A stretch of 64,000 nt of DNA. It comes from Cyanobacteria bacterium SBLK (GTDB lineage: Bacteria > Cyanobacteriota > Cyanobacteriia > Cyanobacteriales > Spirulinaceae). The stretch is from NCBI GenBank assembly GCA_017746715.1, contig JAGHZQ010000098.1, positions 1-64,000 of the forward strand. Direction: 5' to 3'. The position numbers and the translations under genes are program-made. The notes beneath the pieces are model-generated. The model had not been told where the DNA came from, did not search any database, and saw only the letters and a program-made list of their open reading frames with translations. This document shows, in pieces, positions 1 to 8,674 of this stretch (positions are counted from its first letter, which is position 1; each line of letters opens with the position of its first letter).

Positions 1-2
1 AG

Positions 3-251
3 TTTGAACCGGAAGAAGACCTCAACCAAAATGGGGTCAGAGATGGTGCGATCGCCGAACCTTTAGCAGGGGTTGCCGACTTTGCACCTTTCGGCACCGA
101 GCAGGATTCTTTGGCTGAATACTTCTATCAAGTTTTCCCAATGGCAGACAATGCCTTTGAGCAAGCAGATGTAGAACCAGCCTTAGACGAGCGAATTCAA
201 AATCTTGCATTCCGTGAAGGGGACGATCGTGCGATCGTACGGTATGACTAG
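3..251 (+). CDS. C-terminal end of a large protein, possibly a secreted phosphohydrolase (partial)
   Basis: An open frame enters from the left edge and stops at TAG 249-251, leaving 82 codons. The peptide is acidic and includes ADFAPFGTEQDSLAEY and RIQNLAFREGD. This resembles the C-terminal tail I remember from large secreted cyanobacterial nucleotidase or nuclease proteins, where it follows the catalytic domains, but no catalytic motif lies in the window, so the family is a guess. It precedes the sulfatase island and may belong with other extracellular hydrolases. Confidence 0.5.
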   Translation, partial: FEPEEDLNQNGVRDGAIAEPLAGVADFAPFGTEQDSLAEYFYQVFPMADNAFEQADVEPALDERIQNLAFREGDDRAIVRYD

Positions 252-758
252 AATTTTTAAAAGAGATCTCGAATTTTATCAATTGCTTTCTTCAAGAGTC
301 ATTAAATCAACATCATTCCAATTGACCTAAGTGAGATCTCGAGATGATTTTTATTTTTTTAGATTTTAAAAATAGTAGTTAAAACTCTCAACAATAAACT
401 CTAATAAAAAAATATTAAAAAATAGCATTATCCTCGATCGTTCAAGATTCATAGCGATCGTAATATCTTATTTATTATTTAATTTGAACATAATCTAGAG
501 TAGTCAAGAAAATACAGTCCTTAATAAAATTAAATATATAAAAAACCGAATTTAGGTATATACTTAGCTGCAATCAGGGTAGTATCTTTTAATTCTCCAG
601 TCGCCGTAAAATTACACCTCAAACTTACTGTCAGTTCAATACAAAATCAATGAGGAGTAAGTTAGCGATCGCGACTTCATCACCCTTATCGAGACTATCT
701 AGAATCGCGCTTTGAAATGCGATTCGAGTTTCGTTTACCCTTTTTATGAGGTTTTTAA
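252..758. other. AT-rich intergenic region upstream of the first sulfatase
   Basis: About 500 bases without a convincing gene. The middle is very AT-rich. The last 90 bases resemble the leaders of the other island sulfatases: a stretch like TCGAGACT, then a pyrimidine run, then TGAGG shortly before the start codon. I could not place a promoter with confidence. Confidence 0.5.
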
Positions 759-3545
759 ATGTTTTCGAATCCGAGTTTCGCCCGGATTGGGAAGTCGATC
801 GCGATATTTGCGATCGCCCTCTCCTTCCTGCTGGGCACCGCCGTCCCCCCCGGGATGGCCCGAGACCTGCCCCTCCGAGATCCCGAGTTTCACGGCAATA
901 TCAACGAAACCTATGTCACCTCCGAGGCAGACGACAACCTTCTCGTCTCCCCGGCCCAACCCCCCGAAGGCGCCCCCAACATCGTGCTGATTATGCTCGA
1001 TGACGTGGGTTTTGGGGCATCGGAAACCTTTGGCGGGCCGATTCATACCCCCACCCTCGAAAAACTGGCAGCAGAGGGCTTAAGGTACAATCGCTTCCAT
1101 ACCACCGCCATGTGCTCTCCGACCCGCTCCGCCTTATTAACGGGTCGCAACCATCACTCTGTTGGCTCTGGCATTGTGACTAACTTTGCCACTGGGTTTC
1201 CCGGTTATAGCGGACGCATCCCCCAGAGTACCGCCACCGTTGCCAAAATTTTGCAAAGTAACGGCTATAACACCGCTTGGTTTGGCAAAAACCACAACTT
1301 ACCCGCCAATGAAAGCACGAGCGTGGGTCCCTTCACCCACTGGCCCAACGAGCTCGGCTTCGACTACTTCTACGGGTTCAACGATGACAGTGGCGAGACA
1401 GACCAATGGTATCCAAGTTTGTATGAAAACCACATTCCCATCAGTCAACCGTCCTACCCTGACGAGGACGGCGACCTCAATCGCAGCTATAATCTCACCC
1501 GCGATCTAGCGGACAAAGCCGTGAGCTGGGTGAAAAATAACCACTCTTTGTCTCCAGAAGCCCCCTTCTTTCTCTATTTTGCTCCCGGAGCGACCCACGC
1601 TCCCCACCAGCCGCCTCCGTTTTATACCGAGAAATATCAAGCCGAGGGAATACATGCTATTGCCGCAGGGACACCCCAAGGAATGTTTACCGAAGGCTGG
1701 GATGTGCTACAAGCAAGCATCTGTGAAAAACAGCTAGAGATGGGAATCGTTCCTGAAGGTACCCAATGTACGCGGCGAGACAAGGAGATTCGAGCTTGGA
1801 ATAACCCGATGTTTAATTCTGATAACGATGAATACAGGGGTTTGATGACCAAGCAAATGCAAAACTATGCCGGCTTCTTGGAATACACGGACGTGCAAGT
1901 CGGTCGGATGCTTGCTGGCATCAATGCGTTGGGTGAAGATGTCAAAAATAATACCCTCGTTATCTACGTTGTTGGAGATAATGGAGCCAGTGCAGAAGGT
2001 AGCTTCTACGGAACCTGTAATGTCTGGGCGACCTATACCAACCATGACTATTCCATGGATGAGAACCTCGATTGCCAAGAAGAATGGGGCAATCCCGGAA
2101 CAGCGCCTCACTTTGCCATTGGTTGGGCTTGGGCAACGAATGCTCCTTTCCGTTGGACAAAACAGGTCGCCTCTTACTTTGGCGGCATTCGCAATCCGAT
2201 GGTGATTTCTTGGCCGGATGGCATTGATGAAGAGGCGAAAGGAGAACTGCGAGATCAGTTTCTTCATGTTGTTGATGTTGCCCCAACTATTTTAGATGTG
2301 GTCGGCATCGATCCGCCTTCTGAGGTTAATGATATTTGGCAAAAGCCTATGGAAGGCGCCAGCTTTGCCAACACCTTTAAGTCCGAGGGAGAAGATGCAA
2401 CTCCCCTGCGAGATACTCAGTATTTCGAGGTGCTTGCCCATCGCGGGATTTATCATGATGGCTGGATGGCATCGTCCTTCAATCAGGCACCTTGGATCAA
2501 TGACGACAGTAACCTAGAGGAAGAACTACAGGATAACTGGGAACTGTTCAATCTCGATGATGACTTTAGCCAAGGCGACAATTTAAGGCCAAGGCGGCAT
2601 GAGGACTATGAATGCCCGGACGACGCGGAGACAATAGATGATAAAGAATCCGATCTCTATTATTCGTGCAAGTTAGAGGAATTAAAGACTCTATTCGATC
2701 GCGAGGCGAAAGAACATAATGTCTATCCCCTCGACGATCGCTTTAACGGTCGCGCATTTATCGAGCGTCCGACTGTTTTGGGCGATCGCACGGAGTTCGA
2801 GTTTTATCCCGGGTCTACCTTCCTACCCGGAGCAGTCGCCCCTAACTTTGCGCTCACCGATTACGTCATTAACGCAGACTTGAATATTTCCGATCCCGAC
2901 AGCGTTCAAGGGGTTATTTTAGCCAATGGAGGAGATACTTCCGGCTTTAGCCTCTATGTCAACAAACGCCACCGTCTGGTTTTCGAGTACAACTATCTCA
3001 ATCTCGATCGAACCAAGATTGTTTTTAAAGGCAAACTACCACGGAACAAAACTCGAGTTTCGTTTTTCTTTGATTACAAAGATGATTACCCTAACTCTGG
3101 TGACCAAGAAAACTCCCGTTCTCTCTGTTTTGAACCCTTTGAAATGAAAGATGGGCGCCCAAATCTAGATGATTCCTCAGATATAGAGGTTCGATCCATC
3201 GGCTGTGGTGGCACGGGTTATCTCTATGTCGATGGCGAGCAAGTTGCGTCCAAGTACATTGAGAAAACGTTTATGGGGAACTTTACGGATTCCTTCGATG
3301 TAGGGATGGATGCGCGGAGTCCGGTGAGCGAGAACTACGGCGACCTTCCCTTCGAGTTTACTGGCGGAGAGATTGAGAAAGTGACGATCGATCTCGATCC
3401 AGTTGAAGTGATACCCGCATCCTCGATTGATTCATCCCCTGGGGAAGTTGCATCTTCAGAGGAAGTCGCGCCCGAGTCCGAACCGAGTCATGAAGAACTC
3501 ATCGATCGCATTATTCAAGAGATCGTTCAACGACTGGGAAAATAA
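759..3545 (+). CDS. Secreted arylsulfatase, CSPTR type (928 aa)
   Basis: Hydrolyses sulfate esters, presumably in the periplasm or outside the cell; the substrate cannot be read from sequence. A signal peptide (hydrophobic stretch about residues 12-28) leads to the sulfatase core. NIVLIMLDDVGFG (about 74-86) gives the metal-binding Asp pair. The signature CSPTR has Cys119 as the predicted formylglycine residue, and GKNH follows near 180. After about residue 680 comes a beta-rich C-terminal domain as in other long (about 780-930 aa) arylsulfatases, then an acidic Ser/Glu-rich tail. The start has GAGG eight bases upstream and a signal peptide directly after it. It is the most divergent of the four CSPTR paralogues here. 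The FGE gene at 20.7 kb is the likely activator. Confidence 0.95.
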   Translation: MFSNPSFARIGKSIAIFAIALSFLLGTAVPPGMARDLPLRDPEFHGNINETYVTSEADDNLLVSPAQPPEGAPNIVLIMLDDVGFGASETFGGPIHTPTLEKLAAEGLRYNRFHTTAMCSPTRSALLTGRNHHSVGSGIVTNFATGFPGYSGRIPQSTATVAKILQSNGYNTAWFGKNHNLPANESTSVGPFTHWPNELGFDYFYGFNDDSGETDQWYPSLYENHIPISQPSYPDEDGDLNRSYNLTRDLADKAVSWVKNNHSLSPEAPFFLYFAPGATHAPHQPPPFYTEKYQAEGIHAIAAGTPQGMFTEGWDVLQASICEKQLEMGIVPEGTQCTRRDKEIRAWNNPMFNSDNDEYRGLMTKQMQNYAGFLEYTDVQVGRMLAGINALGEDVKNNTLVIYVVGDNGASAEGSFYGTCNVWATYTNHDYSMDENLDCQEEWGNPGTAPHFAIGWAWATNAPFRWTKQVASYFGGIRNPMVISWPDGIDEEAKGELRDQFLHVVDVAPTILDVVGIDPPSEVNDIWQKPMEGASFANTFKSEGEDATPLRDTQYFEVLAHRGIYHDGWMASSFNQAPWINDDSNLEEELQDNWELFNLDDDFSQGDNLRPRRHEDYECPDDAETIDDKESDLYYSCKLEELKTLFDREAKEHNVYPLDDRFNGRAFIERPTVLGDRTEFEFYPGSTFLPGAVAPNFALTDYVINADLNISDPDSVQGVILANGGDTSGFSLYVNKRHRLVFEYNYLNLDRTKIVFKGKLPRNKTRVSFFFDYKDDYPNSGDQENSRSLCFEPFEMKDGRPNLDDSSDIEVRSIGCGGTGYLYVDGEQVASKYIEKTFMGNFTDSFDVGMDARSPVSENYGDLPFEFTGGEIEKVTIDLDPVEVIPASSIDSSPGEVASSEEVAPESEPSHEELIDRIIQEIVQRLGK

Positions 3546-4119
3546 TCCGTATCGTCTTATTGAGAGTGAGATAGTGTCAATTTCACTGTCTTGATTCTCT
3601 AGGGTGTTAGATTCTTTCTCTCACAATTGCATTTTCGAATCGGGAATTCATCTGATAGTGGCGATCGCATCCTCTAGAAAATTAGAGGGGCGATCGCCCT
3701 CATTGATAGTATTGATACTCGTATCCAGAGATGACGACCCAACTATTTAAGCAATTCCCACTTCGATACTCGTTTTTAAGCAAGGTGGCGATCGCTCCTC
3801 TACGATAAAACCGATCGAGAGAGATGCAGTCCATATCTTGTTCGAGCCATTTTGGCAATAGTCTTTTAAACCAGATTTTGTCGGCGATCGTCGTATTTTT
3901 ATTTAAGAAATGTTAAACATCAAACAAAAAAAGAATACTTAACAAAAATAACTTTTTTGGCTAAAAAACTTTTCTAAATGAACGCATTATGTTTATACTG
4001 AGCGTAGTTAACAAAAAGAGAACAAATAACCGCAAATTCTAAAGCGGTTTATTTATTCTATATTTTCTGAACTTACTGCAAGTAATTTCAAAATCATTGA
4101 ATTAAAGGATAACTTGTTC
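3546..4119. other. Intergenic region with HIP1 hairpin and AT-rich leader
   Basis: No gene seen. The first part holds a hairpin built from two GCGATCGC palindromes (listed separately). The last 200 bases are AT-rich with A/T runs, as expected of a promoter region for the sulfatase at 4120. Confidence 0.5.
3661..3697. terminator. HIP1-based hairpin after the first sulfatase
   Basis: GCGATCGC at each end encloses CCTCTA and TAGAGG arms around a six-base loop, giving a long near-perfect stem. There is no strong T run, so it may be a factor-independent terminator of weak type or only an mRNA-stabilising hairpin. Confidence 0.4.
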
Positions 4120-5874
4120 ATGAAACGAGTTTTAAAATCGGGGATTGCCTTGGCAATTTCCCTGCTACTTCTCATGTCTGGAATGCTGCCTTGGCTTCCG
4201 ACCGAGCGTGCTTTTGCACAGACGACTCCCCCCCCCAACATCTTGGTGATTATGGGAGATGATATTGGCTGGACGAACCTCAGTGCTTACGAAAAAGGCA
4301 TTGTGGGTTACGACACGCCGAACATCGATCGCATCGCCAATGAAGGCATGCTGTTCACCGACTACTACGCCGAGCAAAGCTGCACCGCCGGTCGCGGGGC
4401 ATTTCTCACCGGACAGAGCGCGCTGCGTACCGGTCTGCTAAAGGTGGGTCTCCCCGGCACGCCCTATGGTCTGCAAGATGATGACCCGACCTTAGCGGAA
4501 ATGCTCAAACCCTTGGGCTACGTAACCGGCCAGTTTGGTAAAAATCACTTGGGCGATCGCAACGAGTTTCTCCCCACAGTCCACGGCTTTGATGAATTTT
4601 TTGGCAATCTCTACCACTTGAATGCGGAAGAAGAGCCAGAGAACGTAGACTATCCCCAGAACCCAGCGTTTCGCAATAACTTTGGTCCTCGCGGCGTACT
4701 CGATTGCGTCGTATCGGAGGATTACTCTGAAGAACCGATTTACGACATCAATGGCAATCCCCTTGAAGATAAAGAGCTCAGGGCAATCTATCTCAGGCGC
4801 TTCAGCGAATTGGGCAATCAGTTCTGCAAAGATACCGGGCCTCTCGATATCGAACGCATGAAGGACGTGGATCGCGAATTCCTCGATCGCACTGTGGAGT
4901 TTATCGAAGATGCCGTCGCGGAGGACAAACCTTTCTTTACTTGGTTCAACTCCACCCGAATGCACTTCTATACCCATCTCAACGATAATGCCCCCGAGAG
5001 CGGTCAGGATTTCTACGGCGATGGCATGTTAGAGCACGACGGTCACGTGGGCGAGTTGCTGAAGTTGTTGGATCCCCCCAGTGCAGACAACCCCAATGGA
5101 TTGGATATTGCCGACAATACAATCGTTATTTATACCACCGACAACGGACCTCATTATAACGAATGGCCCGATGGCGGTCTCACTCCGTTTCGAGGGGAGA
5201 AAAACACCAACTGGGAAGGCGGCTACCGCGTTCCGGGCTTGGTACGCTGGACCGGTCACATCCCAGCAGGTACCGTCTCCCACGAGATTTTCTCCCACTT
5301 GGATTGGGTGCCGACCCTAATGGCAGCAGCAGGTGTGGATACCCTCAAGGAAGACCTACTCGGTCCGTGTCCTCCGATTAATCCTCCCACCAATCTCTGC
5401 GCCACTCATTTAGATGGGTATAACCAACTGCCCTATTTGCTCGACCCGGAAAATGAAGAAGGCCAGCGTCATGAGTTTTTCTACTTCAGTGATGAAGGCA
5501 CGTTACCGGGGATGCGCTATGACGATTGGAAATTCGTTTATGCCGAACAACGGGCGCACGGCTTTGATGTCTGGCGAGAACCCTTTGTGAAATTGCGGGC
5601 ACCGAAGCTCTTTAACTTGCGCCGAGATCCTTACGAGCGGGCCGATACGGATTCCAATAACTACGAACGGTGGTGGGTACAACGGGCCTACTTGACCACC
5701 ACGTCAGGCGCGGCGGTCGAGCAGTTTCTGGACACGTTTGAAGACTATCCTCCCAGCCAACCGCCGTTTCACTTTGATTACGATGCGGCGATTAAGGAAA
5801 TTACCGACAAGATCGGGACGAAAAATTCTGCCCCTAAAGGTTTTCAAAACCGGATGCTACAGGCCATCGATTAG
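4120..5874 (+). CDS. Secreted sulfatase, CTAGR type (584 aa)
   Basis: A shorter sulfatase from a different branch than its neighbours. The signal peptide MKRVLKSGIALAISLLLL ends at AFAQ near residue 34. NILVIMGDDIGW carries the metal-binding Asp pair, and the signature SCTAGR places Cys88 as the formylglycine precursor. That is the CxAxR form rather than CxPxR. GKNHLGD and a TDNGPHYNEWPDGG segment supply further active-site residues. There is no lectin-like C-terminal domain, which explains the shorter length. I chose ATG 4120 over TTG 4114 because AGGA lies ten bases upstream. A terminator-like hairpin and the HAD lipoprotein gene follow. Confidence 0.93.
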   Translation: MKRVLKSGIALAISLLLLMSGMLPWLPTERAFAQTTPPPNILVIMGDDIGWTNLSAYEKGIVGYDTPNIDRIANEGMLFTDYYAEQSCTAGRGAFLTGQSALRTGLLKVGLPGTPYGLQDDDPTLAEMLKPLGYVTGQFGKNHLGDRNEFLPTVHGFDEFFGNLYHLNAEEEPENVDYPQNPAFRNNFGPRGVLDCVVSEDYSEEPIYDINGNPLEDKELRAIYLRRFSELGNQFCKDTGPLDIERMKDVDREFLDRTVEFIEDAVAEDKPFFTWFNSTRMHFYTHLNDNAPESGQDFYGDGMLEHDGHVGELLKLLDPPSADNPNGLDIADNTIVIYTTDNGPHYNEWPDGGLTPFRGEKNTNWEGGYRVPGLVRWTGHIPAGTVSHEIFSHLDWVPTLMAAAGVDTLKEDLLGPCPPINPPTNLCATHLDGYNQLPYLLDPENEEGQRHEFFYFSDEGTLPGMRYDDWKFVYAEQRAHGFDVWREPFVKLRAPKLFNLRRDPYERADTDSNNYERWWVQRAYLTTTSGAAVEQFLDTFEDYPPSQPPFHFDYDAAIKEITDKIGTKNSAPKGFQNRMLQAID

Positions 5875-5929
5875 GTTTTCTCTAAATGCCATCGCATTAG
5901 CTGAATCCCTTTTCTTTTAACATTTCCTC

Positions 5930-5973
5930 GGGCGATCGACTCCCCAAAAATAAAGGAGGCGATCGCCCTTTTT
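5930..5973 (+). terminator. Rho-independent terminator after the CTAGR sulfatase
   Basis: GGGCGATCG and CGATCGCCC arms are followed directly by TTTTT. The loop is about 21 bases. It separates the sulfatase from the lipoprotein gene 34 bases further on. Confidence 0.6.
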
Positions 5974-6006
5974 AACCAGACTGACACCGATCTCAACCGA
6001 ACAACC

Positions 6007-7005
6007 ATGACCCCCCCCATATTGAGGAAACTCGCATTTCTTTGCGTAACCTGCGTTTTGTGGCTCAACCTTGCGGGTTGCACTACAACCCAAGCGATCG
6101 CCACCGATATCCCCGTCCAAGAAGAAATTGAGTATCTCCCTTCTTGGACTGATGGCACCGAAACCAAGACCGCGATTACCGATTTCGTGGCCGATGTTAC
6201 CACCCCAGGCAGTGCCAATTTTGTGGCAGCCAAGGATCGCGTTGCGGTTTTCGACAATGATGGTACCCTCTGGGGTGAATATCCCAATTACGTCCAAGCC
6301 TTCTTTTTCGAATCCCACGGTTCCGGTATAGGAGAAGAGACGGAGAGTTACATCAATGCTGCTGGCGATTTTGTCGAAACCGAAAACAATACAGAGTTTG
6401 ACAGTCCTTACGTCGATCTGATTTACCAACCCATGGTAGAACTGCTCGATTATCTGCGTGCCAACGAGTTCCAAGTTTATATCTGTTCCGGCGGCGAGAT
6501 CGACTTCATTCGCGGGTTTGCTGAAGAGTATTATGGCATTCCTCCCGAGAATATCGTGGGTTCGGCACTGACCACCACCTTTGACAATACCACCGACCCG
6601 CCAGTCCTGTTGCGGTCTGACGAATTAGTGCCGCCAGCGAATGACAAAGCCGGAAAACCCGTAGGCATCGAGCGCTATATCGGGAAGAAACCGATTCTGG
6701 CCGTGGGGAACTCCAATGGCGATTTACAGATGTTGGAGTATACCGATGACAGTCAAGGCAACGATCTCATGCTGTTGCTCCGGCACGACGATCTGGCTCG
6801 GGAACGTTATGAAGAAGTAGAAGATCCGAGCGTGGATTGCAGTGTGAACGACGACAGCGATCCCGACAATGACGTGCCGGATGGTCCGGGTTTCTATTGC
6901 CACACGGATAAAGCGGTAGACAAAGCCAATAGCGAGGACGATTGGTATCTCATCAGCGTAGCCAACGACTTCGACAAGGTTTTTCTGGGGACGGAACTTC
7001 CCTAG
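6007..7005 (+). CDS. HAD-superfamily phosphatase-like lipoprotein (332 aa)
   Basis: A hydrophobic leader ends in the lipobox LAGC with Cys25, so it is probably a lipoprotein facing the periplasm. VFDNDGTLWGE (about 81-91) is HAD motif I with the nucleophile and acid Asp residues (Asp83, Asp85). ICSGGEIDF matches motif II, and KPILAVGNSNGDLQML near 235-250 matches motifs III and IV. The expected activity is phosphate ester hydrolysis; the substrate is unknown. Its position inside a sulfatase island, just after a sulfatase, suggests a linked role in trimming ester-decorated material, which is inference. No strong ribosome-binding site is visible before ATG 6007. Confidence 0.85.
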   Translation: MTPPILRKLAFLCVTCVLWLNLAGCTTTQAIATDIPVQEEIEYLPSWTDGTETKTAITDFVADVTTPGSANFVAAKDRVAVFDNDGTLWGEYPNYVQAFFFESHGSGIGEETESYINAAGDFVETENNTEFDSPYVDLIYQPMVELLDYLRANEFQVYICSGGEIDFIRGFAEEYYGIPPENIVGSALTTTFDNTTDPPVLLRSDELVPPANDKAGKPVGIERYIGKKPILAVGNSNGDLQMLEYTDDSQGNDLMLLLRHDDLARERYEEVEDPSVDCSVNDDSDPDNDVPDGPGFYCHTDKAVDKANSEDDWYLISVANDFDKVFLGTELP

Positions 7006-7112
7006 GATTCCATACCGATTTTAGCGTGCTTTTAGATAGATGCGATCGCTCTTCTTGTCGGATGCCTTCGTTGGAATCTACCTTTCTCGCGCATTTGAGA
7101 ATTTTAAATTCC

Positions 7113-7146
7113 GTAAGGTGCGTTACGCTTCGCTAACGCACCTTAC
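7113..7146. terminator. Perfect 13-bp palindrome (interspersed cyanobacterial repeat) with T run
   Basis: GTAAGGTGCGTTA and its exact complement flank the eight-base loop CGCTTCGC and are followed by TTTTT. The same kind of palindrome is scattered between genes in many cyanobacteria. Here it lies after the HAD lipoprotein gene and probably ends its transcript. Confidence 0.55.
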
Positions 7147-7253
7147 TTTTTGATTCAATTAAACTTTCAAAAAATACTAATAGTAGCTTTAAAGATCTAT
7201 TATCAGAGATGAAATAAAGCGATCGCCTTCTTTTTAAGGAAAGCGATCGCCCT

Positions 7254-7283
7254 GCTATCCTCAATGTCCTCAAGGAAGATAGC
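7254..7283. repeat. Inverted repeat whose 12-base loop is flipped relative to copy 2
   Basis: GCTATCCTC and GAAGATAGC flank AATGTCCTCAAG. In copy 2 (13469-13498) the same arms flank the exact reverse complement of that loop. It lies 43 bases before the AraC start codon, so it may form a hairpin in the leader. Confidence 0.7.
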
Positions 7284-7326
7284 GAACCTCCATCCTGTTT
7301 TCTAGAGATAATAACTTGCAGCAACT

Positions 7327-8385
7327 ATGCGTATAAATGAGAATAATCGCGATCGAGACAAGACTAGACGCGATCGGGTGATTTACAAGCGTTTTAGCGA
7401 TGTGGATCGCTTCTCGGAATTCTTACCCTATCGCCAACATCAAATGGTGCAACTCTCTTGCGGTCTCCTCCAGAGCGAGTTTTTGGCCGTTCGGGTTGGC
7501 AATTTATCTTTTATGCGGATGAGTACTAATTCGAGCCTCCAATCAGTAGGTTCAAAGGAGAATTTGTCTCATTTGTCATTTACTATTATTTTGGCCACCA
7601 AGGACGGACATTTTTGCAGCCACGGTCACCCTCTGAATCTCCAAACCGATTTATCTGGTTTTGATATGCAAAGGGAAGTGCATTTCATTACCCCTCCCGA
7701 GGGGATCATGGCCCATATCTTCGTTCCCACGCAACTTTTTCAAACTTGTGCCAGCCAGCTACAGCGCGACGATCTCGGCGATCGCTTCCTAGCTACTAAC
7801 TACGCCACCCTCTTACCCGATCGCATGGGGCAGCTTAAAGCCTATCTGCAAGAACTCTTTCGGGTGGTACAACACAAACCAGGATGGTTGCAACAGCCCC
7901 ACATCGCGAAACTGGTCGCCGAGGATTTCGTTCCCCTGCTGGTGCGATCGATTCCCCTGCAAGGGAAAGCAAAACCCGCTCTCAAACTCTTCCGACGCGC
8001 GCCCCTCGTTGTCCGAGCCGAAAAAGAAATGACGAACTGCTTGGAACAACCCCTCACCCTCAAGGAACTCGCCCGACGATTGGGATCGAGTAGTTCCGCC
8101 CTCTCCTACGGATTTAAAGACATCTTTGGTATGAGTTCCATGCGCTATCTCAAAGTCCGACGGCTCAATGCAGTGCGGCGCTATCTTAAAGCCGGCGATC
8201 CGGGGCGACATACAGTAGAAACCTTTGCCAACCAGTTTGGGTTCTGGAATTCGGGTCATTTTGCCAAAGATTACAAAACCCTATTTGGGGAATTACCTTC
8301 AGAAACGCTGCAAACCCCAACCAAACACTTAAATGTAACCAATTGGGAGATAATCGAGACCGATACTTTACAAAATGAATTATAA
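7327..8385 (+). CDS. AraC-family transcriptional regulator, copy 1 (352 aa)
   Basis: The N-terminal two thirds is a presumed sensing domain. The C-terminal part (about residues 235-335) is an AraC-type double helix-turn-helix. LTLKELARRLGSSSSALSYGFKDIFGMS is split over the first helices, and FANQFGFWNSGHFAKDYKTLFG is the second, each visible as a standard AraC signature. It is nearly identical to the regulator at 13542, with most differences in the first 130 residues, so the sensing part is diverging faster than the DNA-binding part. It lies directly upstream of the alkylsulfatase-like gene and is the obvious candidate activator of the island. No clear Shine-Dalgarno precedes ATG 7327. Confidence 0.92.
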   Translation: MRINENNRDRDKTRRDRVIYKRFSDVDRFSEFLPYRQHQMVQLSCGLLQSEFLAVRVGNLSFMRMSTNSSLQSVGSKENLSHLSFTIILATKDGHFCSHGHPLNLQTDLSGFDMQREVHFITPPEGIMAHIFVPTQLFQTCASQLQRDDLGDRFLATNYATLLPDRMGQLKAYLQELFRVVQHKPGWLQQPHIAKLVAEDFVPLLVRSIPLQGKAKPALKLFRRAPLVVRAEKEMTNCLEQPLTLKELARRLGSSSSALSYGFKDIFGMSSMRYLKVRRLNAVRRYLKAGDPGRHTVETFANQFGFWNSGHFAKDYKTLFGELPSETLQTPTKHLNVTNWEIIETDTLQNEL

Positions 8386-8674
8386 GTTATGGTGAAATGC
8401 TTTGAAAGCATAAATATTTTTTTTGATGATTCAAAAAGTTGGAATTTTTGAGTCTTGAAAATTGCAGCTGATGGCTATTCTTACGCTGGGTGTTGAAAAC
8501 ATACCAATTCGCTTGTTGATTTTAGGAGTTTTGCCTTCCGTGAAACGATTTTTTAAGATGGGAGTTGCGATCGCGCGATCGCACTCCTCTACTCATCCCA
8601 CAATCACCTCGATCGCGTTTTGGGATGACTTCTACGATCGAGACTTTGTTAACTCTTTTCACGAGATTTTGTTT
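8386..8674 (+). other. Conserved spacer after AraC copy 1 with vestigial signal-peptide start
   Basis: The spacer recurs at 14601 and 17635. It contains AGGAGTTTTG followed by GTGAAACGATTTTTTAAG, a ribosome-binding site and the first codons of a signal peptide like that of the CTAGR sulfatase (MKRVLKSG). The reading frame runs on into the next gene here but no longer encodes a hydrophobic signal peptide. I read it as the remains of a deleted gene. Confidence 0.55.

Larger units (their letters stand above)
7170..8632 (+). repeat. Copy 1 of the duplicated AraC module
   Basis: About 1.4 kb including the regulator's upstream region, the AraC gene and the spacer behind it. It matches 13385-14844 in order and mostly base for base. 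The homology breaks near the start of the downstream enzyme gene. Module 1 drives the MBL-type gene; module 2 drives a sulfatase. Confidence 0.85.

Noticed and set aside
1734..2267. A 177-codon - strand frame inside the first sulfatase
   Set aside because: Lies entirely within a well-supported gene with clear motifs; the antisense peptide resembles nothing.
8462..8674. Extended N-terminus of the alkylsulfatase-like protein
   Set aside because: The added 71 residues have no protein-like pattern and precede a typical signal peptide; the segment matches the spacers behind the other AraC gene and the AraC remnant.
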